Below are positions 7,887-16,346 of a stretch of 36,314 nucleotides of DNA, in pieces. The stretch comes from CAZXFA01 sp964640085 (GTDB lineage Bacteria > Actinomycetota > UBA4738 > HRBIN12), in assembly GCA_964640085.1 (NCBI GenBank), contig CAZXFA010000026.1, positions 1 through 36,314 of the forward strand, written 5' to 3'. Every line of letters begins with the position of its first letter. The stretch's first letter is position 1. A program made the translations under genes and the position numbers. Below the pieces are notes generated by a model. The model was not told the DNA's origin. It did not search any database and saw nothing but the letters and a program-made list of their open reading frames with translations.

Positions 7887-8935
7887 TGGCTGCCACCACC
7901 AAGGTCGAAGCAGGTGCGGCGGGCCACGGGGCCGAGCCCCGCGGCAAGCGGTCGGACGCGGGCGAGGCCACCTACCTGGTCGCGATCGCCGAGGCGCTCT
8001 GGGAGGAGATGGAACGCGACGAGCGCGTGTTCCTGCTCGGCGAGGACATCGGGGTGTACGGGGGGGCGTTCAAGGTGACGGAGGGGTTCATCGACCGCTT
8101 CGGCTCCGAACGCGTGATGGACACCCCGATCGCCGAAGAGACGATCGTCGGCATGGCGCTCGGGGCCGCGATGGAGGGGCTTCGTCCCGTGGCGGAGTTC
8201 CAGTACGCGGACTTCATGTCCAGCGGGTTCGACACGATCACGACCGCGCTCGGCCGGTACCACTACCGCAGCGGCGTCCCCGTGCCGGTCGTCTTGCGCG
8301 GACCCTCGGGCGGGGGGGTGCGGGCGTCCAGCTTCCATTCGTTCAACCCGGAACCCTGGTTCGCGCACTCGCCGGGCCTGAAGGTGATGTGCCCGGCGTT
8401 CCCGACCGACGCCAAGGGCCTGCTGAAATCGGCGATCCGCGACGACAACCCGTGCGTGTTCCTCGAGCACAAGTGGATCTACCGGCGGGTGAAGGAAGTG
8501 GTCCCCGAGGATCCCGACTTCCTCGTCCCGATCGGGAAGGCGGAGATCAAGCGCGGGGGCACCGACGTCTCGGTGATCGCCTACGGCGCCATGGTGCACC
8601 ACGCTCTGGAAGCCGCCGAGACCCTCGCCCGGGATGGCATCGAGGTGGAGATCGTCGACCTCCGCTCGATCGTCCCGCTTGACACCGAGACGATCCTCTC
8701 GTCGGTCGCCAAGACCAGCCGGGCGGTCGTCCTGTACGAGAGCCATCGGTTCCTCGGCGTCGGGGCCGAGGTGGCGTCCGTCATCGCGGAGGAGGGGTTC
8801 GAGACGCTCGACGCGCCGGTCGTCCGGATCGCGCCGCCCAACGTCCCGGTGCCGTTCTCCCCCACGTTGGAGGACGCCTACCTGCCCCAGCCCGCCGACA
8901 TCGAGGACGCCATCCGCAGGCTGTCGGCCTGGTAG
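7886..8935 (+). CDS. pdhB: 2-oxoacid dehydrogenase E1 component, beta subunit (probably pyruvate)
   Basis: The beta subunit completes the E1 heterotetramer. The 349-residue protein begins with an unusual 27-residue Ala/Gly/charged extension, then the family sequence ATYLVAIAEALWEEMERDERVFLLGEDIGVYGGAF, DTPIAEETIVGMALGAAMEGLRPVAEFQYADF, RGPSGGGVRASSFHS and the C-terminal transketolase-type domain with VSVIAYGAMVHHALEAAE and VEIVDLRSIVPLD. The ATG at 7886 overlaps the stop of the alpha subunit (TGATG). It is followed 12 bases later by E2. The gene is full length with no sign of decay. Confidence 0.93.
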   Translation: MAATTKVEAGAAGHGAEPRGKRSDAGEATYLVAIAEALWEEMERDERVFLLGEDIGVYGGAFKVTEGFIDRFGSERVMDTPIAEETIVGMALGAAMEGLRPVAEFQYADFMSSGFDTITTALGRYHYRSGVPVPVVLRGPSGGGVRASSFHSFNPEPWFAHSPGLKVMCPAFPTDAKGLLKSAIRDDNPCVFLEHKWIYRRVKEVVPEDPDFLVPIGKAEIKRGGTDVSVIAYGAMVHHALEAAETLARDGIEVEIVDLRSIVPLDTETILSSVAKTSRAVVLYESHRFLGVGAEVASVIAEEGFETLDAPVVRIAPPNVPVPFSPTLEDAYLPQPADIEDAIRRLSAW

Positions 8936-8947
8936 CCGGGAGGACCC

Positions 8948-10219
8948 ATGACGCAGGTGAAGATGCCCCAGCTCGGCGAGACCGTCGTCGAGGGGACGAT
9001 CCTCAAGTGGCTGAAGCAGGAGGGCGACACGGTCGCTCAGGACGAGCCCCTGTTCGAGATCTCCACCGACAAGGTGGACACCGAGGTCCCCTCGCCGGCC
9101 GCTGGCAAGCTCACGAAGATCCTCGTGCCCGAAGGGGAAACGGTCTCGGTCGGCACCGATCTGGCCGAGATCAACGGGGACGGCGTGCAACCCTCGGGCG
9201 AGGCCGAGGAGGCACCCGGAGCCGAGGAGGCGCCTGCGGAGCCACCCGCGGCCGAGGAGGCGGCACCGGCCAAGCGGGCTGCGACGGCCACGGCGCCGGC
9301 CCCGTCACCCGAGAAGGGACCGCGGTCCCACATCCTCTCGCCGCTGGTCCGAAGGCTCGCCGAGGAGAACGACGTCGACCTGACGCAGGTCAGCGGCACC
9401 GGGACCGGTGGGCGGATCACGAAGAACGACGTGCTGAGCTTCGTGACGGCCCGGGAGAAGGAGCCAGCCGCGGCCCGGGCACCCGCGGTCACCCCGCCCG
9501 CGCCGGCCGCCGCCGCCGGGGGGGAGGAGGTCGTCCCCGTCACCCACATCCGGAAGGCGATCGCCCAGCACATGAAGATGTCGCTGGACGTTTCCGCCCG
9601 CGCCTGGAACGCGGTCGAGGTCAACGTGGAGAACGTAGCCCGCCTCCGCGAACGCCTCAAGGAGGCGTTCAGAGCACGCGAAGGGTTCGGCCTCACGTAC
9701 ATGCCGTTCGTCACCCGGGCGGTGACCGAGGCCCTGCTCGCCTACCCCATGGTCAACAGCGAGCTCCGCGAGGACCAGATCGTCCTGCGCCACTACGTGA
9801 ACATGGGGATCGCGGTGAGCTACGACGAGGGGCTCATCGTCCCCGTGCTCAAGGGGACGGACACGATGAACCTCCTCGGGATCGCGCGCGGCATCAACGA
9901 CCTGGCCACCCGGGCGCGCGCCAAGCAGCTCAAGCCCGACGAGGTCCACGGGGGGACCTTCACGATCACCAATCCCGGACCCTTCGGCTCGCTGATCAGC
10001 GTCCCGATCATCAACCAGCCGCAGACCGCCATCCTCGCGTTCGACACGGTCGAGAAGCGACCGGTGGTGGTCGACGACGCGATCGCGATCCGGCACATGG
10101 TCTACCTCTCGATGTCCTGGGACCACCGGGTGATCGACGGCGCCCTGGCGTCACAGTTCCTCGCCAGGGTGAAGACGAACCTCGAGATCTGGGACTTCGC
10201 GGAGGACCTGGCGCTGTAG
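8948..10219 (+). CDS. Dihydrolipoamide acyltransferase (E2)
   Basis: E2 is the core of the complex and carries the swinging lipoyl arm. The 423 residues show one N-terminal lipoyl domain (about 1-78) with the lipoylated Lys 42 in STDKVDTEV. An Ala/Glu/Pro-rich linker follows (about 80-125). The peripheral subunit-binding domain (about 127-167) reads SHILSPLVRRLAEENDVDL, GTGTGGRITKNDVL. A second Ala/Pro linker leads to the catalytic domain (about 195-423), with the active-site DHRVIDG (His 393, Asp 397). It has a single lipoyl domain, whereas many actinobacterial E2s have two or three. It lies 12 bases after the E1 beta gene and 4 before lipB. As the only E2 in the window, it could also serve the second E1 pair; that is inference. 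Confidence 0.93.
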   Translation: MTQVKMPQLGETVVEGTILKWLKQEGDTVAQDEPLFEISTDKVDTEVPSPAAGKLTKILVPEGETVSVGTDLAEINGDGVQPSGEAEEAPGAEEAPAEPPAAEEAAPAKRAATATAPAPSPEKGPRSHILSPLVRRLAEENDVDLTQVSGTGTGGRITKNDVLSFVTAREKEPAAARAPAVTPPAPAAAAGGEEVVPVTHIRKAIAQHMKMSLDVSARAWNAVEVNVENVARLRERLKEAFRAREGFGLTYMPFVTRAVTEALLAYPMVNSELREDQIVLRHYVNMGIAVSYDEGLIVPVLKGTDTMNLLGIARGINDLATRARAKQLKPDEVHGGTFTITNPGPFGSLISVPIINQPQTAILAFDTVEKRPVVVDDAIAIRHMVYLSMSWDHRVIDGALASQFLARVKTNLEIWDFAEDLAL

Positions 10220-10223
10220 GTCG

Positions 10224-10934
10224 ATGTCTCGGGCCAAGCTGATCCGGCCGCGGGAGCTCGTCGCCTACGATGAGGCGAACGAGGCGATGCACGCGCTCGC
10301 CGAAGCCCGCCTCCGGGGCGAGGGCGAGGACGCGTTGATCCTGCTCGAGCACCCGCCGGTATTCACCGCCGGACGACGCTGGAAGCCCGATCACATCCGG
10401 TGGACCGAGGAACGGATCCGGGAGGCCGGTGCCGACCTGCGGTTCATCGACCGCGGCGGATCGCTCACGTTCCACGGACCGGGGCAGCTCGTCGGCTATC
10501 CGGTGCTGGACCTGGGCACGAGACCGGACGCCCTCCGGTTCGTCCGCGCCGTCGAGGAGGTCGTGATCCGTGCGGCCGGGGACATCGGGTTGACGCTGCA
10601 CCGCAGCGACGTGCAGACCGGAGTGTGGTGCGGCCCCCGGAAGGTCTGTGCGATCGGGGTCCGCCTCATGCGGATGCGGGTGAGCCTCCACGGCTTCGCC
10701 CTCAACTGCACCACAGACCTGTCCTGGTACGACGCGATCGTGCCCTGCGGCCTCCCCGACGAGGGCGTAACCTCCCTGTCCGAGCTCGCCGGGCGTCGGG
10801 TCAGCGTGGACGAGATGGTCCCGCTCGTGTCCCGGTGCTTCGAGGAGGTCTTCGGCCTCCGCCTGGAGCTCTTGGAGGAGCCGTGGCCGTCACGCATGGC
10901 GCAGGGATCGATCGTCGCCGCGTCGGCGAGCTGA
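10224..10934 (+). CDS. lipB: Lipoyl(octanoyl) transferase LipB
   Basis: LipB moves octanoate from acyl carrier protein to the lipoyl domains of E2 and GcvH, the first step of lipoate assembly. The 236 residues contain LEHPPVFTAGRR, DRGGSLTFHGPGQLVGYPVLDLG and the catalytic pair Lys 140 (GPRKVCAIGV) and Cys 175 (AIVPCGLPDEGVTSL). The ATG lies 4 bases after the E2 stop, so it should be in the lpd-E1-E2 operon and co-produced with its main substrate protein. The family's usual GG(I/S)-(T)-x-HGPGQ signature reads GGSLTFHGPGQ. Its 3' end contains the ribosome-binding site and GTG start of the next gene (52-base overlap). Confidence 0.94.
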   Translation: MSRAKLIRPRELVAYDEANEAMHALAEARLRGEGEDALILLEHPPVFTAGRRWKPDHIRWTEERIREAGADLRFIDRGGSLTFHGPGQLVGYPVLDLGTRPDALRFVRAVEEVVIRAAGDIGLTLHRSDVQTGVWCGPRKVCAIGVRLMRMRVSLHGFALNCTTDLSWYDAIVPCGLPDEGVTSLSELAGRRVSVDEMVPLVSRCFEEVFGLRLELLEEPWPSRMAQGSIVAASAS

Positions 10935-12265
10935 CCGACCGCGAGCTCTCGCGTTTCCGATCCGAGCGCCCCCGGTCCGCGGCGCTGCTGGATCGTGCCC
11001 GGAGGTCGATGCCGCTCGGGATCCCGATGGCCTGGATGGCCTCGCTCCACGGTCACCCGCCCGTGTACATGGCCCGCGGCGACGGAGCCCACGTGATCGA
11101 CGTGGATGGGAACCGCTACTTCGACGTGAACATCGCCGATACCTCCATGTTCTGTGGGTACGGTCCCGAGCCCGTCGTCCGAGCGGTCGGCGAGCGGGTG
11201 CGGCTCGGGGCACAGTTCCTGATGCCGAGCGAGGACGCGATCGTCGTGGCTGAGGAGCTGTCGCTCCGTTGGAGGTTGCCCAAGTGGCAGTTCACGCTGT
11301 CGGCGACCCAGGCGAACACCGAGGCGATCCGGATCGCGCGCGTGGCGACCGGTCGACCGACCCTCGTGATGTTCGACGGTACGTACCACGGCCACGCAGA
11401 CGAGCTGCTCGTCATCGCGGGGAACGACGCTCCCGCCGCCGGGTACCGCGGCCTCCCGTCCGAGGTCGCGGCACACGTGCGGATCGTGCCGTTCAACGAC
11501 GCAGAGGCCCTGGAACGTGCCCTGGCCCCCGGCGACGTGGCCTGCGTGCTGATGGAGCCGGCGCTCACGAACCTGGGGGTGGTGTTGCCCGACCCGGGGT
11601 TCCACGAGGCGGTGCGCCGCATCACCCGCGAGACGGGGACCGTGCTCGCCGTCGACGAGACACACACGCTGATCTGCGGGCCGGCCGGTCTCGTCGGTCA
11701 GTGGGGGCTCGAGCCCGACATCGTGACCCTGGGCAAGTCGATCGGCGGCGGGGTCGCGATCGGCGCCTACGGGATGCGAGCGGACCTCGCCGCCCTCCTC
11801 CATCCGGTCCAGACCTTCGGCGGTCCCGGCACCGCCGAGGACGAGATCGCCACGGGCGGCACCCTGTTCGGCAACCCGCTCCAGCTGGCCGCGGCCAGGG
11901 CGGCGCTGACCGACGTGCTGACCGACGAAGCCTACGAGCGCACGGCGCGCCTGGGGACCGTGCTCGCCGACGGGATCGACCGCGTGGCGGAGACGGGTGG
12001 CCTCCCCTGGAAGGCGCATCGGCTGTTCGCTCGCAGTGGGTACGCCTTCACGGGGGAGCTCGCCCGAACCGGCGCGGAGGGGCGGGCCGCGCACGACGGG
12101 GAGCTGTGGCGCCTCCTTCGGCTGTGGATGGCCAACCGCGGCGTCTGGGAGGCGATGGAGTTCGCGGGGCCGGCCGTCTCGGTCCCGGCGACCGGAGCGG
12201 ACATCGACGGCTACCTGGACGTGCTGTCCGAGCTCGTCGAGGCGCTCTCGGCCACGAGCGCGTAG
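10883..12265 (+). CDS. Class III pyridoxal-phosphate aminotransferase, specificity unknown
   Basis: The 460-residue protein is a fold-type I class III aminotransferase related to glutamate-1-semialdehyde aminomutase. It has DGNRYFDVNIADTSMF, SATQANTEAIRIAR (PLP phosphate region), FDGTYHGHADE, CVLMEPALTN, the cofactor-binding AVDETHT (Asp 258) and the PLP lysine K285 in TLGKSIGGGVAIGAYG. The DETHT motif in place of DEV-TGFR separates it from true HemL. The start is GTG at 10883, six bases after a strong GGAGGAG, placing it inside the last 52 bases of lipB in another frame, so it should be translated with that operon. The substrate is unknown; an amino-acid, polyamine or omega-amino donor is possible. 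Its 3' end overlaps the opposing methyltransferase gene by 55 bases. Confidence 0.88.
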   Translation: MAVTHGAGIDRRRVGELTDRELSRFRSERPRSAALLDRARRSMPLGIPMAWMASLHGHPPVYMARGDGAHVIDVDGNRYFDVNIADTSMFCGYGPEPVVRAVGERVRLGAQFLMPSEDAIVVAEELSLRWRLPKWQFTLSATQANTEAIRIARVATGRPTLVMFDGTYHGHADELLVIAGNDAPAAGYRGLPSEVAAHVRIVPFNDAEALERALAPGDVACVLMEPALTNLGVVLPDPGFHEAVRRITRETGTVLAVDETHTLICGPAGLVGQWGLEPDIVTLGKSIGGGVAIGAYGMRADLAALLHPVQTFGGPGTAEDEIATGGTLFGNPLQLAAARAALTDVLTDEAYERTARLGTVLADGIDRVAETGGLPWKAHRLFARSGYAFTGELARTGAEGRAAHDGELWRLLRLWMANRGVWEAMEFAGPAVSVPATGADIDGYLDVLSELVEALSATSA

Positions 12266-12981
12266 CGGGGGCGCTGCTCGAGCCATCCAAGCGGCCACGG
12301 CTCGTGCAGCCGCGCCGCCCACTCCACGTCGCGGAGGCGCCTGATCCGAACCGCTCGCCATCCGGCCTCGTGGACCGCGTGGATCAGCGGCACCGGAGTG
12401 GGCAGACGGGCCAGGGGCAACGCCGCCAGGACCTCCTCCGGGTAGGGCGCGTGATGGTCGGGCGGGGTGCGGATGAGCTTGCGGATCCCCTCGGCGGCCA
12501 GGTCCGCCGCCCGCCGCGAGAGCCCGGTCTGGCCCCAGACCCCCTCGAACAGCACCAGGCGGCCGGCGACCTCGCGCCAGGCGCGGAGCGCGTTCACCGG
12601 ATCGGGGATCGTCCACAGCACGTGGCGCTCCATCACCGCATCGAAGGGCCCCCCCGGCGGCTCCGTCGCGCCGCCCACCACGAATCGCATCCGGTCCCCG
12701 AGCCCTCGCTCCTCGGCCTTGGCCTCGGCCTTGCCGAGCATGCCGGGCGACAGGTCCAGCGCAGTGACCCGGTACCCGAGCTCGGCCGCGAGCAGCGACA
12801 GCGCGCCCGTACCGGCCCCGGCGTCCAGCACCCTCGCGCCCGGCGCGGGCAGGGCCTCGTGCAGCGCTTGACGCCACGCGGCGGCCTCGAGGGGGTCGGA
12901 GACCGCGTGGGACTTCGTGCCGTCGTACGTGTGCGCCTCCGCGTCCCAGAACGCGCGGATCGAGTCGTGCACGTCCGCCAT
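12211..12981 (-). CDS. Class I SAM-dependent methyltransferase
   Basis: The 256-residue protein has the Rossmann-type methyltransferase core: motif I VLDAGAGTGALSLLAAELGYRV, the acidic end of strand 2 TALDLSPGML, motif II-like GDRMRFVVGGATEPPGGPFDAVMERHVLWTIPDP, and VAGRLVLFEGVW. The N-terminus (IRAFWDAEAHTYDGTKSHAV) resembles small-molecule methyltransferases of the UbiE/Methyltransf_11 group. The substrate is not predictable. The ATG at 12981 is 2 bases after the stop of the thioredoxin gene, so the two are probably cotranscribed. The C-terminal tail (ESASTSSDSTSR) is low-complexity and encoded opposite the end of the aminotransferase gene (overlap 12211-12265), which suggests the frame was extended by loss of an earlier stop. 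Confidence 0.85.
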   Translation of the reverse strand: MADVHDSIRAFWDAEAHTYDGTKSHAVSDPLEAAAWRQALHEALPAPGARVLDAGAGTGALSLLAAELGYRVTALDLSPGMLGKAEAKAEERGLGDRMRFVVGGATEPPGGPFDAVMERHVLWTIPDPVNALRAWREVAGRLVLFEGVWGQTGLSRRAADLAAEGIRKLIRTPPDHHAPYPEEVLAALPLARLPTPVPLIHAVHEAGWRAVRIRRLRDVEWAARLHEPWPLGWLEQRPRYALVAESASTSSDSTSR

Positions 12982-12983
12982 GC

Positions 12984-13793
12984 TCAGAACAGCGCGTTGG
13001 CGAGCTTGCGCCGGAACTCGGCCACGAGGTCGTCCTCGTCGCCGAGCACGGCGAACACCTCGAGCATCGCCTGCCTCGCGTCGGGGTCGTCGCGGAGGGC
13101 GCCGAGCATCCCATCCAGCGCCTCCCGGTACCTCCCCTGGGCCGCCAGGCGCTTTGCAGATGCCAGCGTGCCCACCTCGGTGAGGTCCGTCCAGGACCGA
13201 ACCTCGAGCGTGGAGAGCAGCCGTTCGGCCCCGGGCTCGGGCAGCAGCGGCATCAGGGTCTCGCGCGCCTCCTGGTCCCGTCCGGTCTCCGCCAGGACCC
13301 GCCCAAGGCCCAGACGAGCCTCCCGGTTGTTGGGGTCCGCCTCGAGCGCCTCGCGGTACCCGGCCTCGGCATCGCCGAGGTCGCCGTCCAGCTCGTCTTC
13401 GAGCGCGGCCTTCGCCTCCAGGTCCGCCTCGCCCGGCAGGATCCGATCGACGAACTCGTTGACCATGGGCTCGGGGATCGCGCCGACGAACCCGTCCACG
13501 GGCTTGCCCTCCCGGAAGGCCACCACGGTGGGGATGGACTGGACGCCGAACTGCCCGGCCGTGTACGGGTTGGCGTCCACGTCCAGCTTGGCGAGCTGGA
13601 AGGCCCCGCCGCGCTCCTGGGCGACCTTCTCCAGGATCGGGCCGATCACCCGGCATGGGCCGCACCAGGCTGCCCACAGATCGACGATCACCGGACGCCG
13701 CTTCGACTCCTCGACGACCGTCTCCATGAAGTTCTCGTCGGTCGCCTCCACGACGACCGGGCCGGTCCGCGTCACCTGCTGCATGTCCTCCAT
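12984..13793 (-). CDS. Thioredoxin-domain protein with C-terminal TPR region (CnoX/YbbN-like)
   Basis: The N-terminal half (about 12-120) is a thioredoxin fold with the intact active site WAAWCGPCRVIGP (Cys 44, Cys 47) and the cis-proline loop VQSIPTVVAFREGKPV. The C-terminal half (about 130-269) is helical with TPR-like repeats: GDLGDAEAGYREALEADPNNREARLGLGRVLAETGR, and LAAQGRYREALDGMLGALRDDPDARQAMLEVFAVLG. This layout matches CnoX/YbbN chaperedoxins, which protect proteins from oxidation and aggregation. Unlike E. coli CnoX, the CXXC is complete, as in actinobacterial homologs, so it may be redox-active. The ATG at 13793 follows GGGAAGG closely; an internal ATG at 13784 is an alternative. 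It lies 61 bases downstream of copA on the same strand, so copper-induced read-through is possible. Confidence 0.88.
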   Translation of the reverse strand: MEDMQQVTRTGPVVVEATDENFMETVVEESKRRPVIVDLWAAWCGPCRVIGPILEKVAQERGGAFQLAKLDVDANPYTAGQFGVQSIPTVVAFREGKPVDGFVGAIPEPMVNEFVDRILPGEADLEAKAALEDELDGDLGDAEAGYREALEADPNNREARLGLGRVLAETGRDQEARETLMPLLPEPGAERLLSTLEVRSWTDLTEVGTLASAKRLAAQGRYREALDGMLGALRDDPDARQAMLEVFAVLGDEDDLVAEFRRKLANALF

Positions 13794-13854
13794 CCTTCCC
13801 AGTGTCTCGCGGGTAACACCCCGCCACAACGTCGACGCGCCCTCGCTTCTTCCG

Positions 13855-16011
13855 TCAGCCTCTGAACCGGCGCAGCCGCAGCGAGTTCGTCAGCACCGAG
13901 ACCGACGAGGCCGCCATCGCCGCGCCGGCGATGATCGGGTTGAGCAGGCCGAACGCCGCGAGCGGGATCGCCGCGACGTTGTACCCGAAGGCCCAGAACA
14001 GGTTCTCGGCGATCGTCCGGAACGTCCGTCGTGAGAGCCGGATGGCACGCACCACGCCCTCGAGGTCGTCCCCGATCAACGTGATGTCGCTCGCCTCGAT
14101 CGCCACGTCGGTACCGGTCCCGATCGCGATCCCCAGGTCGGCTTGGGCGAGCGCCGGTCCGTCGTTGATGCCGTCGCCGACCATGGCCACGACCTTGCCC
14201 TCGGTCTGCAGTCGTCGGATCTCCTCGACCTTGTCCTCGGGATGCACCTCCGCGAGGACGCGGTCGATCCCGACCTGAGCCGCGATCGCCTCCCCGGTGG
14301 TCCGGTTGTCGCCGGTCAGCATCACCACCTCGACGCCGAGCGTGTGCAGCGCCCCGATCACATCGCCAGCCCCGGCTTTCACCGTGTCCGCCACCGCCAC
14401 GACGCCCTGCGCCTCTCCATCCCAACCGACCCAGGACACCGTATGCCCCTGCTCCTCGAACGCATGCGCGTACCGTTCCACCGAGGGCGGAACGTGGAAC
14501 CCCGCGTCCGACAGCAACGAGCGGCGGCCGACGAGCACCTCGACCCCATCCACCCGCGCCCGGGCGCCCCGGCCGGGCACGGCCCGGAACCCGGTGGAGC
14601 CGGGGACCGCCACCTCGCGCTCCGCCGCCCCTTCCACGATGGCGCGCGCGATCGGGTGCTCGCTCCCCGTCTCCACCGCGGCCGCTCGTTCGAGCGTATC
14701 CGCGCGCCCGCCCACCTCGATCAGTCGCATACGCCCCTCGGTCAAGGTCCCCGTCTTGTCGAAGACAACGGCGTTCACGGCCCGTGACCGCTCGAGGATC
14801 TCGGCCCCGCGGATCAGGACCCCCATCTGCGCGCCGCGACCCGTGCCCACCATCAACGCCGCCGGAGTGGCCAGACCGAGGGCGCACGGGCACGCGATGA
14901 TGAGCACCGCGACGGCCGGGATCAAGGCATCTCGCACCGTGCCGTCGACCAGGTACCAGCCCATGGCGGTGGCCGCGGCGATCACCATCACCACCGGGAC
15001 GAACACGCCTGCCACGCGGTCGGCCAGTCGCTGGATGGGGGCCTTCGATCCCTGGGCCTCGGCCACCAGCCTGGCGATCTGCGCGAGCGCGGTGTCCTGC
15101 CCGACCCGGGTGGCCTCGATGGTGAGGACGCCGTCCACGTTCACCGTGGCGCCGGCGACCTCGTCCCCCGCACCCTTCTCGACCGGTACGGACTCGCCGG
15201 TCAGCATCGACTCGTCGACGGCCGAGGCCCCCTCGACCACGCGGCCGTCGACCGGGACCTTCTCCCCGGGAAGGACCTTGACGAGCCACCCGACCTGAAC
15301 CGAGTCGGCCGGGAGCCGAAGCTCCCTGCCGTCGCGCAGGACCCGCGCTTCCTTGGCCCCTATCTCGAGCAGGCGCTTGATCGCCTGGGACGCCCGGCCC
15401 TTGGCCCGCGCCTCGAGCCACCGCCCCAGCGCGATGAACGCGATGATGATCGCCGCCGTATCGAAGTACAGGTCCTCCATCCCTGGCAGCGCCCACACGG
15501 AGTAGGCGTAGGCGGCCAGGGTCCCCACCGCGATCAGCGTGTCCATGTTCGCCGAAAGGCTGCGTGCCCGGATCGCGGCTCCCTCGAGGAACGGCCAGCC
15601 CGCCACGAACTGCACGGGCGTCGTGAGCGCGAGCGCCGTCCACCGGGCCCAGGTCTGATCCATGAACGCCATCGAGAGGATCATCGTGGCGACGCCGAGC
15701 GGCCAGGCCACCGCCAGCCGCAGGAGCCAACCCCGCTCCTCGCGCCGCGCGGCCTCCTCCGACTCGTCGACGTGTATCCGCAGGTCGTAGCCGCGCGCCC
15801 GGACCGCCTCGCGGAGGGAATCGAACGTGGGCGCGGCTCCGTCGTCCAATCGGACCACCGCCTCGCCGGTGGCGAAGTTGACCGCCGCCTGCACGCCCGG
15901 CTGCTTGTTCAGCGTCCGCTCCACCCGTGCCGCGCAGGAACCGCACGTCATGCCCAGCACGTCCAGGCGGAGATCCCCCGCATCCGGGGTCCGCTCCCGC
16001 GTTGTCACCAT
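13855..16011 (-). CDS. copA: Copper-exporting P1B-type ATPase
   Basis: This 718-residue membrane ATPase pumps Cu(I) out of the cytoplasm. One N-terminal heavy-metal domain has GMTCGSC (Cys 23, Cys 26). Paired membrane helices follow, with the translocation motif CPC (IIACPCALGLATP), the phosphorylation site DKTGTLTEG, the nucleotide-binding SEHPIARAI, and the hinge GDGINDGPALAQADLGIAIG. The C-terminal helix pair has FWAFGYNVAAIPLAAFGLLNP and SSVSVLTNSLRLRRF, containing the YN and MxxSS-type positions expected for Cu(I). The ATG at 16011 overlaps the csoR stop by one base (TGATG), which indicates translational coupling in a copper-induced operon. It is complete and shows no decay. Confidence 0.96.
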   Translation of the reverse strand: MVTTRERTPDAGDLRLDVLGMTCGSCAARVERTLNKQPGVQAAVNFATGEAVVRLDDGAAPTFDSLREAVRARGYDLRIHVDESEEAARREERGWLLRLAVAWPLGVATMILSMAFMDQTWARWTALALTTPVQFVAGWPFLEGAAIRARSLSANMDTLIAVGTLAAYAYSVWALPGMEDLYFDTAAIIIAFIALGRWLEARAKGRASQAIKRLLEIGAKEARVLRDGRELRLPADSVQVGWLVKVLPGEKVPVDGRVVEGASAVDESMLTGESVPVEKGAGDEVAGATVNVDGVLTIEATRVGQDTALAQIARLVAEAQGSKAPIQRLADRVAGVFVPVVMVIAAATAMGWYLVDGTVRDALIPAVAVLIIACPCALGLATPAALMVGTGRGAQMGVLIRGAEILERSRAVNAVVFDKTGTLTEGRMRLIEVGGRADTLERAAAVETGSEHPIARAIVEGAAEREVAVPGSTGFRAVPGRGARARVDGVEVLVGRRSLLSDAGFHVPPSVERYAHAFEEQGHTVSWVGWDGEAQGVVAVADTVKAGAGDVIGALHTLGVEVVMLTGDNRTTGEAIAAQVGIDRVLAEVHPEDKVEEIRRLQTEGKVVAMVGDGINDGPALAQADLGIAIGTGTDVAIEASDITLIGDDLEGVVRAIRLSRRTFRTIAENLFWAFGYNVAAIPLAAFGLLNPIIAGAAMAASSVSVLTNSLRLRRFRG

Positions 16012-16292
16012 CAGGCGAGCCTCCCGGCGAACCGAGCCACCGCCGCCAACATCTCCTCCACCTTCGCGTCGCCGTCCCCCGAGGAGATGCCCTCCTTCAC
16101 GCAGTGGCGCACGTGATCGTCGAGCAACCCCATCCCCACCGCGCGGAGCGCCGCCGTGACCGAGTTCAACTGGGTCAGGATGTCGATGCAGTACTGGTCC
16201 TGCTCGACCATCCGCTGGACACCTCGCACCTGGCCCTCGATCCGGCGGAGCCGGTCCTGGAGCTCTTTCTTGTTCATGCTGTAGCCCGCCAT
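16011..16292 (-). CDS. csoR: Copper-sensing repressor CsoR
   Basis: The 93-residue all-helical regulator has the CsoR/RcnR-family signature LQDRLRRIEGQVRGVQRMVEQDQYC. It also has the Cu(I)-binding triad Cys 35, His 60 and Cys 64 (the DDHVRHC pattern), diagnostic of copper sensors in contrast to nickel or sulfide members. CsoR leaves its operator when it binds Cu(I), releasing transcription of the exporter. The ATG at 16292 with GGAGGAG upstream fixes the start. It is coupled to copA by a 1-base overlap, and a matching operator lies 28-42 bases upstream of its start, so autoregulation of a csoR-copA operon is well supported. Confidence 0.95.
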   Translation of the reverse strand: MAGYSMNKKELQDRLRRIEGQVRGVQRMVEQDQYCIDILTQLNSVTAALRAVGMGLLDDHVRHCVKEGISSGDGDAKVEEMLAAVARFAGRLA

Positions 16293-16315
16293 CGCTCCTC
16301 CTCGCCGCGAGGACC

Positions 16316-16346
16316 AGTTTACCCTAGGGGGGTATCCTATCGTCAA
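16316..16346 (-). promoter_or_regulatory. csoR-copA promoter with CsoR operator
   Basis: On the minus strand TTGACG (16341-16346) and TAAACT (16316-16321) are separated by 19 bases. Between and over them, at 16320-16334, lies the pseudo-palindrome TACCCTAGGGGGGTA (plus strand), matching the TACCC/GGGGTA dyad of known CsoR operators. Repressor bound there would cover the spacer and -10. The site overlaps the last codons and stop (16324-16326) of the upstream ACP-PlsC gene. Confidence 0.75.

Noticed and set aside
10883..12265. Calling the aminotransferase hemL (glutamate-1-semialdehyde aminomutase)
   Set aside because: The fold fits, but DETHT replaces the usual motif, the context is not heme synthesis, and HemL-specific stretches were not recognised.
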